The notes: generated by a model not told the origin, from the sequence alone. A DNA stretch of 64,000 nt from Halomonas litopenaei (GCF_017303055.1 NZ_JAEKJT010000006.1:310001-374000), one strand, 5' to 3'. Shown: positions 18,241 to 27,772, counted from the stretch's first letter. Numbers and translations: made by a program.

Positions 18241-20253
18241 ATGAATGACAGCGCCCCCGCGGCCGCCCCGCACGTCACCATCACACTGCCGGATGAGCGC
18301 GAGCTCACACTGCCTTCGCCTACCACCGTCGCAGATATCGCCGCCGCTATCGGTCCGGGGCTTGCTCGGCAAACCCTGGCCGGGCGCGTCAACGACGTGC
18401 TAGTGGATGCCTGCGACCCCATCGACCGGGATGCCCGGGTCCAGGTGATCACCCCCAGCGATCCCGAAGGGCTCGATATCCTGCGCCACTCCTGCGCGCA
18501 CCTGCTGGGGCACGCGGTCAAACAGCTCTACCCAGACGCCCAGATGGTGATCGGGCCAGTCATCGAAGACGGCTTCTACTATGACATCGCCCACGAACGG
18601 CCCTTCACCCCTGATGACCTGCAAGCCATCGCTGAACGCATGACGTCACTGATCGCGCAGAACTACGACGTCATCAAGCGCCGCCTGCCCCGCGACCAGG
18701 CCATAGAGATCTTTCGCGAGCGCGGCGAAAGCTACAAGCTTCACCTAATCGAGGAGATGCCGCAGGAAGCCACCCTGGGCCTCTACTTCCACCAGGAATA
18801 CGTGGACATGTGCCGTGGCCCCCATGTTCCCAATACCCGGTTTCTCAAGCACTTCGCGCTGACCAAGCTGTCGGGTGCCTACTGGCGCGGTGACGCTCGC
18901 AACGCCCAACTACAGCGGATTTACGGCACCGCCTGGGCGGACCGCAAGGCACTCAAGGCCTATGTCCAGCGTCTTGAGGAAGCCGATCGTCGTGATCATC
19001 GGCGCCTGGGACGCCAGCTCGGGCTTTTCCACTTCCAGGAAGAAGCGCCCGGTGCGGTGTTCTGGCACCCAGGCGGATGGCAGGTGCTGCAGACATTGAT
19101 CGCCTACATGCGTCGCCGCCAGGCCAGTAGCGGCTATGTCGAGGTCAACACACCCGACATGATGGACCGCAGTCTGTGGGAAACCTCCGGGCACTGGCAG
19201 AACTATCAGGACCACATGTTCACCACCCAGACCGAGGACGGACGAGATCTTGCGCTGAAGCCGATGAACTGCCCCGGCAGCGTGCTGCTCTATCGCCACG
19301 GACTGAAGAGCTACCGTGACCTGCCCATTCGCATGGGTGAATTCGGCAAGGTACACCGGTACGAGCCATCCGGTGCCTTGCATGGCCTGCTGCGGGTGCG
19401 CCACTTCACCCAGGACGACGCCCACATTTACTGCACGCCGGAGCAGATAAACGAGGAGTGTCAGCAGGTGGTCGCGCTGGTGCTGGATATCTATCGGGAG
19501 TTCGGCTTCGATGACGTCCACATCAAGCTGTCGACCCGCCCCGACAACCGCATGGGCAGCGATGCTGTCTGGGATCGCCTTGAACAAGCATTGACGACAG
19601 CACTCGACGCCATGGCGCTGGACTACACCCTCAACCCGGGCGAAGGAGCCTTCTACGGACCGAAGCTGGAGTTCGTGCTGCGCGATGCCATCGGCCGCGA
19701 CTGGCAGTGCGGAACCCTGCAGGTCGACATGAACCTGCCCGAGCGATTTGGCATCGACTACGTGGATGAGCAGGGCCAACGACAGCGGCCCGTCATGCTC
19801 CATCGAGCCCTGTTTGGCTCGCTCGAGCGCTTCATCGGCATCCTGATCGAACATCACGCGGGCAAGCTTCCCGCCTGGCTGATGCCACAGCAGGCCGTGG
19901 TCATGTCGATTACCGAGGCCCAGCGGGACTACGCTGAGCTGCTGGCAGATGCCTTGAAGGGAGCAGGGATACGGGCGAATGCCGACGTGCGCAACGAGAA
20001 GATCGGCTACAAGATCCGGGAGCAGACCTTGAGCCGGATCCCGTACCTGCTGATTGTCGGCAATCGCGAAGCCGCCGAGGGCAAGGTCACGGTGCGCCTG
20101 CGTGACGGCAGCGACCTTGGCAGCATGCCGGTGCAAGAAGCCATTGCCCTGCTCGAAGAACAATGTCAGGCTCCCGACCACAACGCTCAGCGCCGCGAAC
20201 AGGCACTGCGCCTCGAGCGCCTGGCTTGCGCCACGCTCCCCCAGGAGGCCTGA
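18241..20253 (+). CDS. thrS: Threonyl-tRNA synthetase, probably a zinc-limitation paralogue
   Basis: 670 aa. TGS domain (1-72), editing domain with H83-x3-H87 and C191-x3-H195, class II catalytic core, and C-terminal anticodon domain from about 560. The zinc ligands of the active site are all present (C344, H395, H521), so it should still need zinc. The usual thrS neighbours infC-rpmI-rplT are absent; instead it follows folE2. ThrS paralogues in Zur regulons are known, hence the suggestion of a second copy, which the window cannot confirm. ATG at 18241 chosen (TGAGA upstream); a GTG four codons earlier is possible. Confidence 0.9.
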   Translation: MNDSAPAAAPHVTITLPDERELTLPSPTTVADIAAAIGPGLARQTLAGRVNDVLVDACDPIDRDARVQVITPSDPEGLDILRHSCAHLLGHAVKQLYPDAQMVIGPVIEDGFYYDIAHERPFTPDDLQAIAERMTSLIAQNYDVIKRRLPRDQAIEIFRERGESYKLHLIEEMPQEATLGLYFHQEYVDMCRGPHVPNTRFLKHFALTKLSGAYWRGDARNAQLQRIYGTAWADRKALKAYVQRLEEADRRDHRRLGRQLGLFHFQEEAPGAVFWHPGGWQVLQTLIAYMRRRQASSGYVEVNTPDMMDRSLWETSGHWQNYQDHMFTTQTEDGRDLALKPMNCPGSVLLYRHGLKSYRDLPIRMGEFGKVHRYEPSGALHGLLRVRHFTQDDAHIYCTPEQINEECQQVVALVLDIYREFGFDDVHIKLSTRPDNRMGSDAVWDRLEQALTTALDAMALDYTLNPGEGAFYGPKLEFVLRDAIGRDWQCGTLQVDMNLPERFGIDYVDEQGQRQRPVMLHRALFGSLERFIGILIEHHAGKLPAWLMPQQAVVMSITEAQRDYAELLADALKGAGIRANADVRNEKIGYKIREQTLSRIPYLLIVGNREAAEGKVTVRLRDGSDLGSMPVQEAIALLEEQCQAPDHNAQRREQALRLERLACATLPQEA

Positions 20254-20319
20254 GCATCATGCTTGCAATGGGCGCGACGCGCGACGTCGTGCCCTTGCGT
20301 TATATATGCAGGAGCCAAC

Positions 20320-20841
20320 ATGCCACTTCTCGACAGCTTTACCGTTGACCACACCATCATGAATGCCCCGGCAGTGCGCGTGGCCAAGACCATGCGCTCG
20401 CCCTCGGGCGACACCATCACGGTGTTCGACCTGCGCTTCAACCGGCCGAACGAGAGCATGATGGGGGAAAAGGGCATTCATACCCTGGAGCACCTGTTTG
20501 CCGGCTTCATGCGCCAGCACCTGAACGGCGACAGCGTCGAGATCATCGATATTTCGCCGATGGGCTGCCGCACCGGTTTCTACATGAGCCTGCTGGGCAG
20601 CCCCAGCGAGCAAGCCGTCGCCGATGCCTGGCAGGCGGCCATGAAGGACGTGCTCAACGTGAAGCGCATGGAAGATATTCCTGAGCTCAACGAGCACCAG
20701 TGCGGCACCTACCTGATGCATTCCCTCGAAGAGGCTCAGGAGATCGCGCGCACCATCATCGACCAGGGCATCGGCGTCAACCGCAATGACGACCTGGCCT
20801 TGAGCCCCGAGCAACTCAAGACCCTGGGCAACGACGTTTAA
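20320..20841 (+). CDS. luxS: S-ribosylhomocysteine lyase (LuxS)
   Basis: 173-aa metalloenzyme splitting S-ribosylhomocysteine to homocysteine and the autoinducer-2 precursor DPD. The metal ligands are H54 and H58 (HTLEH) and C128 (HQCGT); Cys83 (GCRTGFY) is the catalytic cysteine. The ATG at 20320 has AGGAG in front; the longer frame is not supported. It starts 66 bp after thrS on the same strand, at the end of the zinc-limitation unit. A strong hairpin follows. Whether it shares the Zur-controlled transcript or has its own promoter (TATATA near 20301) is open. Confidence 0.96.
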   Translation: MPLLDSFTVDHTIMNAPAVRVAKTMRSPSGDTITVFDLRFNRPNESMMGEKGIHTLEHLFAGFMRQHLNGDSVEIIDISPMGCRTGFYMSLLGSPSEQAVADAWQAAMKDVLNVKRMEDIPELNEHQCGTYLMHSLEEAQEIARTIIDQGIGVNRNDDLALSPEQLKTLGNDV

Positions 20842-20857
20842 GCACCCAGCGCACATG

Positions 20858-20898
20858 CTGCAGCGCACGCTTGGTCAACCACCAAGCGTGCGCTGCAG
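20858..20898. terminator. Perfect 18-bp hairpin between luxS and znuB
   Basis: Arms CTGCAGCGCACGCTTGGT (20858-20875) and its exact complement (20881-20898), with a 5-base loop. It lies between convergent luxS and znuB. No U-run on either side, so it may act as a two-way terminator or mRNA end-stabiliser. Confidence 0.75.
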
Positions 20899-20926
20899 TG
20901 TGAGAGCCGCCGTCTGAAAGCCGTCG

Positions 20927-21742
20927 TCACTCGGGACCCACGGCCCTAGACCGGGAATAGCAAAGACGCCCCACCACGCTGGTCACAACGAATATCAGCG
21001 CAGCAAGACTGACAATGGTGGGCCCTGTCGGCGTATCCAGCCAATAGGCGGCCTGGAGCCCGCCAGTGGTCGAACAGGCGCCAATGCTCGCCGCCGCCAG
21101 CGCCATGGCTTCCGGGGTACGACACAGCGGGCGCGCGGCCGCAGCCGGAATGATCAGCAGCGCCGCAATCAGCAGCACTCCCACCACCTTCAGTGCCACC
21201 GCGACCACCACCGCCAGCGACAGCGTCAGCACCAGCTGCTCCCGCCGCGGGTCGATACCACTGGCCCTGGCGAGGTCTTCATCCAGCGTGGCGGTCAACA
21301 GCGCCGACCAGCGCCATCCCACCAGGCTAACCACCAGAATCGCGCCAGCGGCGATGATCATCAGGTCGCTCTTGCCCACCGCAAGGATATCGCCGAACAG
21401 ATACGCCATCAGGTCGATGCGCACACCCGACACAAAGGACACCGCGACCAGTCCAAAGGCCAACGCCGAATGCGCCATGACGCCGAGCAGGGTGTCCATG
21501 GCGTAGCCCCGTCCACTCAGCTGAGAGACCACCACCGCCATCAGCAGCGAGACGGCCAGTACGCCCGCCAACATGGAGGTGGACAGCAGCAACGACAGAG
21601 CCACCCCAAGAATCGCAGCATGCGCCGTCGCGTCGCCGAAATACGCCATCCGTCGCCAGACAACAAAGCACCCGAGCGGCGCAGCCGCCAGGGCGACTCC
21701 CAGACCGGCCAACACGGCTCGCACAAGAAAATCGTCAAACAT
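20927..21742 (-). CDS. znuB: Zinc ABC transporter permease ZnuB
   Basis: 271-aa inner-membrane permease of the ABC-3 family with about eight hydrophobic segments. Family segments include the cytoplasmic GDATAHAAILGVALSLLL loop near the N-terminus and LIIPAAAARPLC near 195-206. Works with ZnuC and ZnuA to import zinc. Start ATG overlaps the znuC stop by one base (TGATG), so the two are translationally coupled. Confidence 0.94.
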   Translation of the reverse strand: MFDDFLVRAVLAGLGVALAAAPLGCFVVWRRMAYFGDATAHAAILGVALSLLLSTSMLAGVLAVSLLMAVVVSQLSGRGYAMDTLLGVMAHSALAFGLVAVSFVSGVRIDLMAYLFGDILAVGKSDLMIIAAGAILVVSLVGWRWSALLTATLDEDLARASGIDPRREQLVLTLSLAVVVAVALKVVGVLLIAALLIIPAAAARPLCRTPEAMALAAASIGACSTTGGLQAAYWLDTPTGPTIVSLAALIFVVTSVVGRLCYSRSRAVGPE

Positions 21743-22545
21743 CAGCGAGACGCCTCCATCAGCCTGTCATTTGCCGCCTTCGCTGGAGTGGTCGGCGGCG
21801 CCTCGGCCCCCGCGTCCTCTGGGGCCGGGCACTGGGAAGACGACGGCTGTGGATGCGAATGCCGATAAAACGCCAACGCATCACTGGTGTCAGGGCCAAA
21901 CAGCTGGCGGTAAACCGGTGATGCGAGCACGCGTTCAGGGGTGCCCTGGCAGCACACGTGGCCATTGAGACACACCACTCTGTCCGACGCCCGCATGACT
22001 ACATGCAGTTCATGGCTGACCATCATTACCGCACATTCAAGCTCGCTGCGAACCTTGGCGATCTGCCGATAAAAGTCCGCGGTGCCGCGGTGGTCGAGGC
22101 CACGAGTCGCTTCATCAAGCAACAGCAGGTCAGGCTTTTCCAGCAGGGCTCGCGCCAGCAAGATTCGCTGAAACTGGCCTCCTGACAGGTCCGCAACCTG
22201 CTGTTGCCCGAGCTCCGGCACTCCCGCCTGCACCAGCGCCTGAGCCAGCGCCTGACGCGAATGCCGGCGCGGCAGATTAAGAAAGCGAAACACGGTCAAC
22301 GGCAGCGTCGGGTCGATGGCCAACCGCTGTGGTACATAGCCGATGACCAGCCCAGCTTCCCGGGTCACACGCCCCCGCGATGGCCTTACTGCACCGATGA
22401 TGGCGCGCAACAGAGTCGACTTTCCGGAGCCATTAGGGCCCACCAGGGTCACGATTTCGCCGCGATCGACACTCAGGTCGATACCCTCCAATACGCTATG
22501 GCCCCCTAGGGCGACAGACAAATTGTCGATGGACAGCAAGGGCAT
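21742..22545 (-). CDS. znuC: Zinc ABC transporter ATPase ZnuC
   Basis: 267 aa. Walker A GPNGSGKST (about 36-44), signature LSGGQ, Walker B LLLLDEATRGLD and the H-loop SHE. The C-terminal tail (HSHPQPSSSQCPAPEDAG) is rich in His, Pro and Ser, as in other ZnuC proteins. The frame is open far upstream, across the znuA promoter, but the ATG at 22545 has GGAGAG in front and matches the family start MPLLSIDNLSV. Transcribed divergently from znuA. Confidence 0.94.
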   Translation of the reverse strand: MPLLSIDNLSVALGGHSVLEGIDLSVDRGEIVTLVGPNGSGKSTLLRAIIGAVRPSRGRVTREAGLVIGYVPQRLAIDPTLPLTVFRFLNLPRRHSRQALAQALVQAGVPELGQQQVADLSGGQFQRILLARALLEKPDLLLLDEATRGLDHRGTADFYRQIAKVRSELECAVMMVSHELHVVMRASDRVVCLNGHVCCQGTPERVLASPVYRQLFGPDTSDALAFYRHSHPQPSSSQCPAPEDAGAEAPPTTPAKAANDRLMEASR

Positions 22546-22773
22546 GGAGGCTCTCCAACTGGCTATTGCTGCGCCGCTCACGCGCAGAGACATGATGTTC
22601 ACAGCCACCGTGCGCGGCGCGCGCGGCATGACGGCTCTTCTGGCCACTCGCACGGACGCGCTGTCTGGGACGCGCCGTCGCGGGAGAAGGATGAGCTGTC
22701 GCGGACCCCGTGCACGCGACCCCGTACCAGGGCGGGCGCTATTGACGAGGCTCTCATTGACCAAGCAGTAAAT

Positions 22774-22786
22774 GTTATAATATAAC
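22774..22786. promoter_or_regulatory. Zur-box candidate between znuCB and znuA
   Basis: GTTATAATATAAC lies within AATGTTATA-A-TATAACGTT (22771-22789), a 9-1-9 dyad with a single mismatch. It agrees very well with the known gammaproteobacterial Zur consensus and sits 67 bp before znuA, between the divergent znuCB and znuA genes, so one site may serve both. The rest of 22546-22852 shows nothing else. Confidence 0.88.
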
Positions 22787-22852
22787 GTTTTATTCCACAA
22801 GCGTGGCGTCACCACGTCAGCTGTCCACGTCGATACCTTCCGGGAGAACACG

Positions 22853-23881
22853 ATGAAAAAACCGCTACTGCGTCCGCTCTGCTTGCCATGGCTGCTGACA
22901 CCGGCCATTGCCGTCGCTGACGTGCCCAACGTGGCGGTGGATATCCCACCGGTGCATGCGGTGGTGGCCCAGGTCATGGGAGAGTTGGGATCGCCAGAGC
23001 TGGTAATCCAGCCCGGTGCGTCGCCCCACGGCTATTCCATGCGCCCTTCCGAAGCGCAGGCACTGGCCAGCGCCGACGCCGTGTTCTGGGTCAGTGACAG
23101 CCTGACGCCGTGGCTTGAGCGAGCCAGGACTTCCCTGGCGGATGGCGCTCGCGAAGTGGAGCTGATGGAAGCTCCCGGCACGGTGACACTGGCATATCGC
23201 CAAGGCGCCACCTTTGAAGCCCATGATCATGGCGATCACGAAGATCACGATCATGTTGGTCACAAACATGGCGATCACGATCAGCACGCAGATCATGACC
23301 ATGCCGACCACGATCACGAACAGCATACCGCTCATGATCACGAACATGGCCATGCACACGACGGCATGGACCCCCATGGCTGGCTTGATCCTGTCAATGC
23401 CAAGGCATGGCTCGATACGATTGCGACCACCCTGGCAGAACTGGACCCAGAGCACGCCGCTACGTATCGCCAGAACGCAGCGAACGGCCAGGCTGACCTG
23501 GACGAGCTGATTCAGCGGCTGGATAACCAACTGGATGACGCACGTGGGGTTCGCTTCATCGTGTTCCACGACGCCTACCAGTACTTCGAGAACCGCTTCG
23601 CTGTCCCCGCCTCCGGGGCCATCTCCCTTGGCGATGCATCAGACCCGAGCCCGGCGCGAATTCGCGAGATCCAGACCCGTGTCAGCGACGACAACATCCA
23701 ATGCGTCTTCCGCGAACCCCAGTTCAACCCTGCCCTGATTGACAGCGTGTTCGAGGGAACAGAGGTCAACACCTCCATCGTGATGGACCCCCTCGGTGTC
23801 GACCTGGACCTGGGACCCGGTCTCTATTCACAGCTGCTGCAGCGACTGGCAGACGGCATGACCGACTGCACCAAGGGCTAG
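22853..23881 (+). CDS. znuA: Periplasmic zinc-binding protein ZnuA
   Basis: 342 aa. Signal peptide (residues 1-22, MKKPLLRPLC..., cleavage after AVA). Zinc ligands expected at H59 (PHGYSMRPS), H175 (DPHGWLDP) and H239-type position in FHDAYQYFENRF. Residues 124-169 form a His/Asp-rich loop with over 20 histidines, typical of ZnuA and thought to collect zinc. GGGAG precedes the ATG. Two hairpins follow the gene. Confidence 0.95.
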   Translation: MKKPLLRPLCLPWLLTPAIAVADVPNVAVDIPPVHAVVAQVMGELGSPELVIQPGASPHGYSMRPSEAQALASADAVFWVSDSLTPWLERARTSLADGAREVELMEAPGTVTLAYRQGATFEAHDHGDHEDHDHVGHKHGDHDQHADHDHADHDHEQHTAHDHEHGHAHDGMDPHGWLDPVNAKAWLDTIATTLAELDPEHAATYRQNAANGQADLDELIQRLDNQLDDARGVRFIVFHDAYQYFENRFAVPASGAISLGDASDPSPARIREIQTRVSDDNIQCVFREPQFNPALIDSVFEGTEVNTSIVMDPLGVDLDLGPGLYSQLLQRLADGMTDCTKG

Positions 23882-23892
23882 GGCTAGGGCTC

Positions 23893-23961
23893 GAGGAGTG
23901 AGCGTCAAACGAGCCACTCCTCTGCCCTGACGTCGCCGACACCCGCCCTGTCGGCGGCGTC
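23893..23961 (+). terminator. Two consecutive hairpins after znuA
   Basis: First stem GAGGAGTG (23893-23900) with CACTCCTC (23915-23922). Second stem GACGTCGCCGAC (about 23929-23940) with GTCGGCGGCGTC (23950-23961), one wobble, followed by TGTTCATT. Together they probably end the znuA transcript. Confidence 0.65.
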
Positions 23962-23997
23962 TGTTCATTCCCACACTGTTATGGAGAGCCATTCACC

Positions 23998-24423
23998 ATG
24001 CCCCACCCGACCTCCCCGCCATTGACTGAACGGGATGCGCAGTTCTGCCTTGACGCGGCCACCCGAACGCTGGAGCGATGGGCGATTGCCGTCAGTCGTG
24101 GAGAGAAGGAGACCCTGCTGGCGCTTTACGCCGAAGACGCCATTCTTGTGCCGACTGTCGCCAACGACGTGAGAGAAGACCGACTTGCCAGGCAGGCCTA
24201 CTTCGATGCCTTTCTCGCCAACGAAGACCTTAGCTGCGAGCTCGGCGAATTCTCTCGCCGTGTCAGTCGCAAGTTGGGCACCGTCGTCATCGGTGGCCAC
24301 TACGTCTTCAGCTATCTCATAAAGGGTGATATGGCCACCATTCCCGCGCGCTTCCTGTTCACCTTTGAAGAAATCGCAGGAGAATGGAAGATCACTGGCC
24401 ACCATTCCTCGCAGCTTGTCTGA
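23998..24423 (+). CDS. SnoaL-like / SgcJ-EcaC-type small protein
   Basis: 141 aa with the NTF2-like fold pattern of the SgcJ/EcaC and CaMKII-association (DUF4440-like) group: WAIAVSRGEKETLLALYAEDA at about 29-49, a middle segment with FDAFL, and a C-terminal strand GEWKITGHHSS. No signal peptide. Function unknown; members include both enzymes and stress proteins. It follows znuA by 116 bp but two hairpins separate them. Confidence 0.7.
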   Translation: MPHPTSPPLTERDAQFCLDAATRTLERWAIAVSRGEKETLLALYAEDAILVPTVANDVREDRLARQAYFDAFLANEDLSCELGEFSRRVSRKLGTVVIGGHYVFSYLIKGDMATIPARFLFTFEEIAGEWKITGHHSSQLV

Positions 24424-24532
24424 AGCGGTCTTGAGCCGCACGGTGATGTCGGCGCGACCCAGGCTGACGTCGCGAGCGACGACGTCGGCCTGGGTCTCTA
24501 GCCACGGCATGCAGGGTGGTGGCCGTCCAAGG

Positions 24533-24575
24533 CCAGGTCTGGCCAGGTCAGGTCAGGTCAGGTCAGGTCAGGCAA
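24533..24575. repeat. (AGGTC)n pentanucleotide tract at the pirin gene end
   Basis: About seven copies of a 5-bp unit (GGTCA), partly interrupted, at the 3' end of the pirin gene; the last unit contains the stop codon region. Likely slippage-prone. Confidence 0.8.
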
Positions 24576-25257
24576 GGTCAAACAGCAGCACCTCAGCCGC
24601 CGCGATGCCGACGACCCTGACCTCTTCTCCCGGTTCAAACGCCGCCGCATCGCCTGCGGACATAAGCTGCCCGTTGACCGCAACCTCGCCCTTGGCCACA
24701 TGCAGCCATGCGTGGCGTGTTGCCGGCGTCTCGGCGCTTTCGCCCGCATCGAACAGCCCCGCATACAGGTTGACGTCCTGATTCACGCTGACGGAATCGT
24801 CCAGCCCCTGCGGTGAGACCACCAGGCGCCAGCGGCCCTGTCTATCCTCCGGCGGGAACGAGCGCTGCTCATAGCTGGGAGCGATGCCTCGCTCTCGAGG
24901 TTCTATCCAGATCTGCAGGAAGTGCAGCTCTTCACTGGGTGAAGCGTTGAATTCGCTATGCAACACTCCCGTGCCTGCCGACATCCGCTGCACGTCTCCA
25001 GGCCGCATGGTAGAGCCATTATCCATGCTGTCCTGGTGCGCCATCGTCCCCGACAGCACGTATGAAATAATTTCCATGTCCTCGTGGGGATGGGTGCCAA
25101 ACCCTGCACCACCGGTCACACGATCTTCGTTGATGACTCGCAGCGATCTGAACCCCATGTGTCGTGGATCCACGTAGCTGGCAAACGAAAAAGTATGGTG
25201 AGAGCGTAACCAGCCGTGGTTGGCACGTCCGCGTTCATGGGCATGTCGAAGTCTCAT
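24568..25257 (-). CDS. Pirin family protein
   Basis: 229-aa bicupin. N-terminal metal-site cupin: HTFSFASY, then GTHPHEDMEII (His ligands) and the later LHSEFN...EELHFLQIW. The protein ends LLFDLA at a stop inside a repeat tract. Pirins bind iron; some have quercetinase activity. Start ATG at 25257 follows AGGAGG. A DoxX gene lies 130 bp upstream on the same strand, a common pairing. Confidence 0.9.
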   Translation of the reverse strand: MRLRHAHERGRANHGWLRSHHTFSFASYVDPRHMGFRSLRVINEDRVTGGAGFGTHPHEDMEIISYVLSGTMAHQDSMDNGSTMRPGDVQRMSAGTGVLHSEFNASPSEELHFLQIWIEPRERGIAPSYEQRSFPPEDRQGRWRLVVSPQGLDDSVSVNQDVNLYAGLFDAGESAETPATRHAWLHVAKGEVAVNGQLMSAGDAAAFEPGEEVRVVGIAAAEVLLFDLA

Positions 25258-25387
25258 ATTGCCTCCTACAGGCAGCACCTGGTGAAGCGCAGCCGCCGCA
25301 AAAGGATCACGCGTGGCGACGCATCAAGGTCATGATCAAGTCGTGGATAGGTCGGGTATGGGGCGTCGAAAAGTCGGACAACGGTAA

Positions 25388-25834
25388 TCAGGACACCTTA
25401 CGAGCCATGACCGCATCCAGTGAGGCTCGTCCACCGCCGCTGATCGCGAGAGAGGTAGCAATCGCCAACAACGACAGGGCGAATTCATAGCCGTTATTGC
25501 TCATGAACAGTCCGTTTGCAGCGTGGACGCTGAAGATCGCCATCAGCATGGTGAACGCGAGCACCACCGCTGCCGGGCGCACCAGCAGCCCTATCAACAG
25601 CGCCAGACCGCCAAAGAACTCTGCGCTGCCAGCCGCCAGCGCCATCAAGTACCCCGGCTCAAGTCCGATGGAGGCCATCCACTGTCCTGTGCCTTCCAGA
25701 CCATAGCCGCCAAACCAACCAAAGAGCTTCTGGGCACCATGTGCCATGAAAATGATGCCGGCGGGCACACGCAGGGCCAGGGGGGCCAGGCTGTCTGAAC
25801 TGCTAATGACGCGGCTAACGACTGATGTGTTCAT
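25388..25834 (-). CDS. DoxX family membrane protein
   Basis: 148 aa with four predicted membrane helices. The family pattern RVPAGIIFMAHGAQKLFGWFGG (in parts: ALRVPAGIIF, HGAQKLFGWFGGYG) and AEFFGGLALLIGL are clear. DoxX proteins are linked with thiosulfate oxidation or redox stress in other organisms; the exact role here is unknown. Likely transcribed with the pirin gene. Confidence 0.88.
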   Translation of the reverse strand: MNTSVVSRVISSSDSLAPLALRVPAGIIFMAHGAQKLFGWFGGYGLEGTGQWMASIGLEPGYLMALAAGSAEFFGGLALLIGLLVRPAAVVLAFTMLMAIFSVHAANGLFMSNNGYEFALSLLAIATSLAISGGGRASLDAVMARKVS

Positions 25835-26032
25835 GATATCTCCAAGAGTGTTCGTGCGGTTGCCACAGCACGGGGGTCCGGGCGGCTGCCATAGAGAGTC
25901 GAACGCGATCCCGGCGATTCCACTCTCGGTGAGTCAGCGGATGGATGTGGCACTGACGGTGTTCGTATTGTCACGACCGAGGGAAGCACTCGGTCGATCT
26001 TGCGCAAGCCTCCAGGCCGACGCCTTTCCGGA

Positions 26033-26341
26033 TTACTTGGTCGCGTCAAGGCTCAGCTGCAGCCCATTGCTGTCTGCAGTCGCCGAGGTGTGGCGCAGGT
26101 GGCGTGCCTGCAGGTTGGCTCGGGCCTGCACCATGGCAGTGCTACCTTCCATGCTGACCTTAGTGGCATTCGCCTCGATGGCAGTACCGCTAAGCGGCTG
26201 CGCCTGAGAGGAGAGCGGCTCATGCAATCTCGCGGTGAGGGCAGAAGCCTGACCTGCCTGAGCGATTGCAGGGGCAGTGAGGGCTGCTGTGACAGGGGCA
26301 GTGGCGAAAAGCAGAGTGAACAGTGCGGGCTTGAGTTTCAT
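26033..26341 (-). CDS. Small secreted hypothetical protein
   Basis: 102 aa. Sec-type signal peptide (MKLKPALFTLLFATAPVTA...IAQA) followed by about 75 residues rich in Ala, Ser and Gln. GAGAG precedes the ATG. The mature part has no recognised domain. Probably periplasmic. Confidence 0.65.
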   Translation of the reverse strand: MKLKPALFTLLFATAPVTAALTAPAIAQAGQASALTARLHEPLSSQAQPLSGTAIEANATKVSMEGSTAMVQARANLQARHLRHTSATADSNGLQLSLDATK

Positions 26342-26751
26342 GGTGTGTCTCTCTTCATGACCGTGTAGTGGGTGTCGCGATCAGCGTCTCTGTCGCGTTG
26401 AAGAAAGATTAAAACAACAACAATATCGAAAAAAAGCGACATAAATCCGATAGACCATTCGGTTTTATCGAACATAAAGACACTCTTGCACGCTGCTGCA
26501 TCGATCTCACCTACATGAATAAATTTGAAGTTAACAATGAGAAACTTCAGTTTGCCTCATCTTAGAAGTGTCTTGATAATCGTCATCACTATTTCGTCAC
26601 GGTCAGCTCGTCACGACCAGCTCGTCACGACCAGCGCGCAAGCTACCGGTGAGCTAGCAAACCTTGACGAGATCAACCGTTTGACCCGAAAGGCACCGTC
26701 GAAGGACGACTGGATCTCCAGACGCCTTGGATTCACCTCTCAGGAACCAGG
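26342..26751. other. AT-richer gap upstream of the MesX/MesD unit
   Basis: 410 bp. It includes a 7-bp inverted repeat TGAAGTT / AACTTCA (26526-26532 and 26543-26549) and a short direct duplication of CAGCTCGTCACGAC near 26606-26635. An 80-residue open frame (26525-26767) overlaps the next gene and has no credible features. Presumably holds the promoter of the methionine genes. Confidence 0.5.
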
Positions 26752-27747
26752 ATGGCACCCACGATGAACAACGACTTTGCATTCACCGTTAAGAGCCTTC
26801 GTTTCGACGAACACTACCAACCGTCGGACAGCACTCGTATCACCACCAACTTTGCCAACCTGGCCAGAGGGGAAAAGCGCGAGGACAACCTGCGCAACAC
26901 CCTGCGCATGATCGACAACCGCTTTAATGCCTTGGCTGACTGGGACAACCCCAAGGGTGACCGTTACAGGCTGGAACTGGAGATCATTTCGGTAGAAATG
27001 GCCGTGGATGCGTCCACCCGTGACGGTGCCCTGCCGCTGATTGAAATCCTCAAGACCCGCATCATCGATGCGCACACCAACGAGCGCATCGAAGGGATCG
27101 CGGGCAACAACTTCTCGTCCTATGTCCGGGACTACGACTTCAGCCTGGTGCTGAAGGAACACAACAAGGGGCAGGACACCTTCAGCGTTCCCGATGACTT
27201 CGGTGTCTTGCACGGCAACCTGTTCAAGGCCTTCGTGAACTCGGACACCTACAGGGAGCATTTCAACAAGCCCCCCGTCATCTGCATCAGCGTGTCGAGC
27301 ACCAAGACCTATCACCGCACGGAAAATCATCATCCCGTGCTGGGTGTCGAGTATCTGCAGGAGGAGCATTCGCTGACGGATGCGTACTTCAACAAGATGG
27401 GCATGAAGGTTCGCTACTTCATGCCCCCGGGCAGCGTCGCACCGTTGGCGTTCTACTTCATGGGCGACCTGCTGGGCGACTACACCAACCTGGAGCTCAT
27501 CAGCACGATCAGCACCATGGATACGTTCCAGAAGATCTATCGCCCGGAGATCTACAACGCCAACTCAGCTGCTGGGAAGTCCTACCAGCCGAGCCTGCAG
27601 CAGCAGGACTATTCATTGACGCAGATCGTCTACGACAGAGAAGAACGCAGCCAGCTCGCGACCGAGCAAGGGAAGTTTGTTGAAGAGTGCTTCATCAAAC
27701 CCTACCGCGCGATTCTTGAACAATGGTCCGCCAATTACGCTCACTGA
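26752..27747 (+). CDS. mesX: MesX, DUF1852 partner of methionine synthase MesD
   Basis: 331 aa. DUF1852 family (FTVKSLRFDEHY, DSTRITTNFANLARG, RFNALADWDNPKGDRY). In work on folate-independent methionine synthases, DUF1852 (MesX) was found to be needed with MesD for methionine synthesis in aerobic bacteria; it was proposed to use oxygen. The methyl donor is not settled. ATG at 26752 has AGGA in front; ATG at 26764 (MNNDFAFTV) is the alternative and may be the family start. The mesD gene starts 26 bp later. Confidence 0.88.
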   Translation: MAPTMNNDFAFTVKSLRFDEHYQPSDSTRITTNFANLARGEKREDNLRNTLRMIDNRFNALADWDNPKGDRYRLELEIISVEMAVDASTRDGALPLIEILKTRIIDAHTNERIEGIAGNNFSSYVRDYDFSLVLKEHNKGQDTFSVPDDFGVLHGNLFKAFVNSDTYREHFNKPPVICISVSSTKTYHRTENHHPVLGVEYLQEEHSLTDAYFNKMGMKVRYFMPPGSVAPLAFYFMGDLLGDYTNLELISTISTMDTFQKIYRPEIYNANSAAGKSYQPSLQQQDYSLTQIVYDREERSQLATEQGKFVEECFIKPYRAILEQWSANYAH

Positions 27748-27772
27748 TTCACTTCTGACAAGGCTATCCATC

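Noticed and set aside
18910..20181. 423-codon minus-strand frame opposite thrS
   Set aside because: Shadow of thrS.
22546..22977. N-terminal extension of znuC across the znuA promoter
   Set aside because: Would cover the Zur-box region and znuA start; the ATG at 22545 has a ribosome site and fits the family.
24533..24575. Repeated GGTCA units considered as a CRISPR or regulator array
   Set aside because: Pentanucleotide tract without spacers; simple slippage repeat.
26525..26767. 80-codon plus-strand frame before mesX
   Set aside because: Overlaps mesX start, contains a short DNA duplication, no ribosome site or family.
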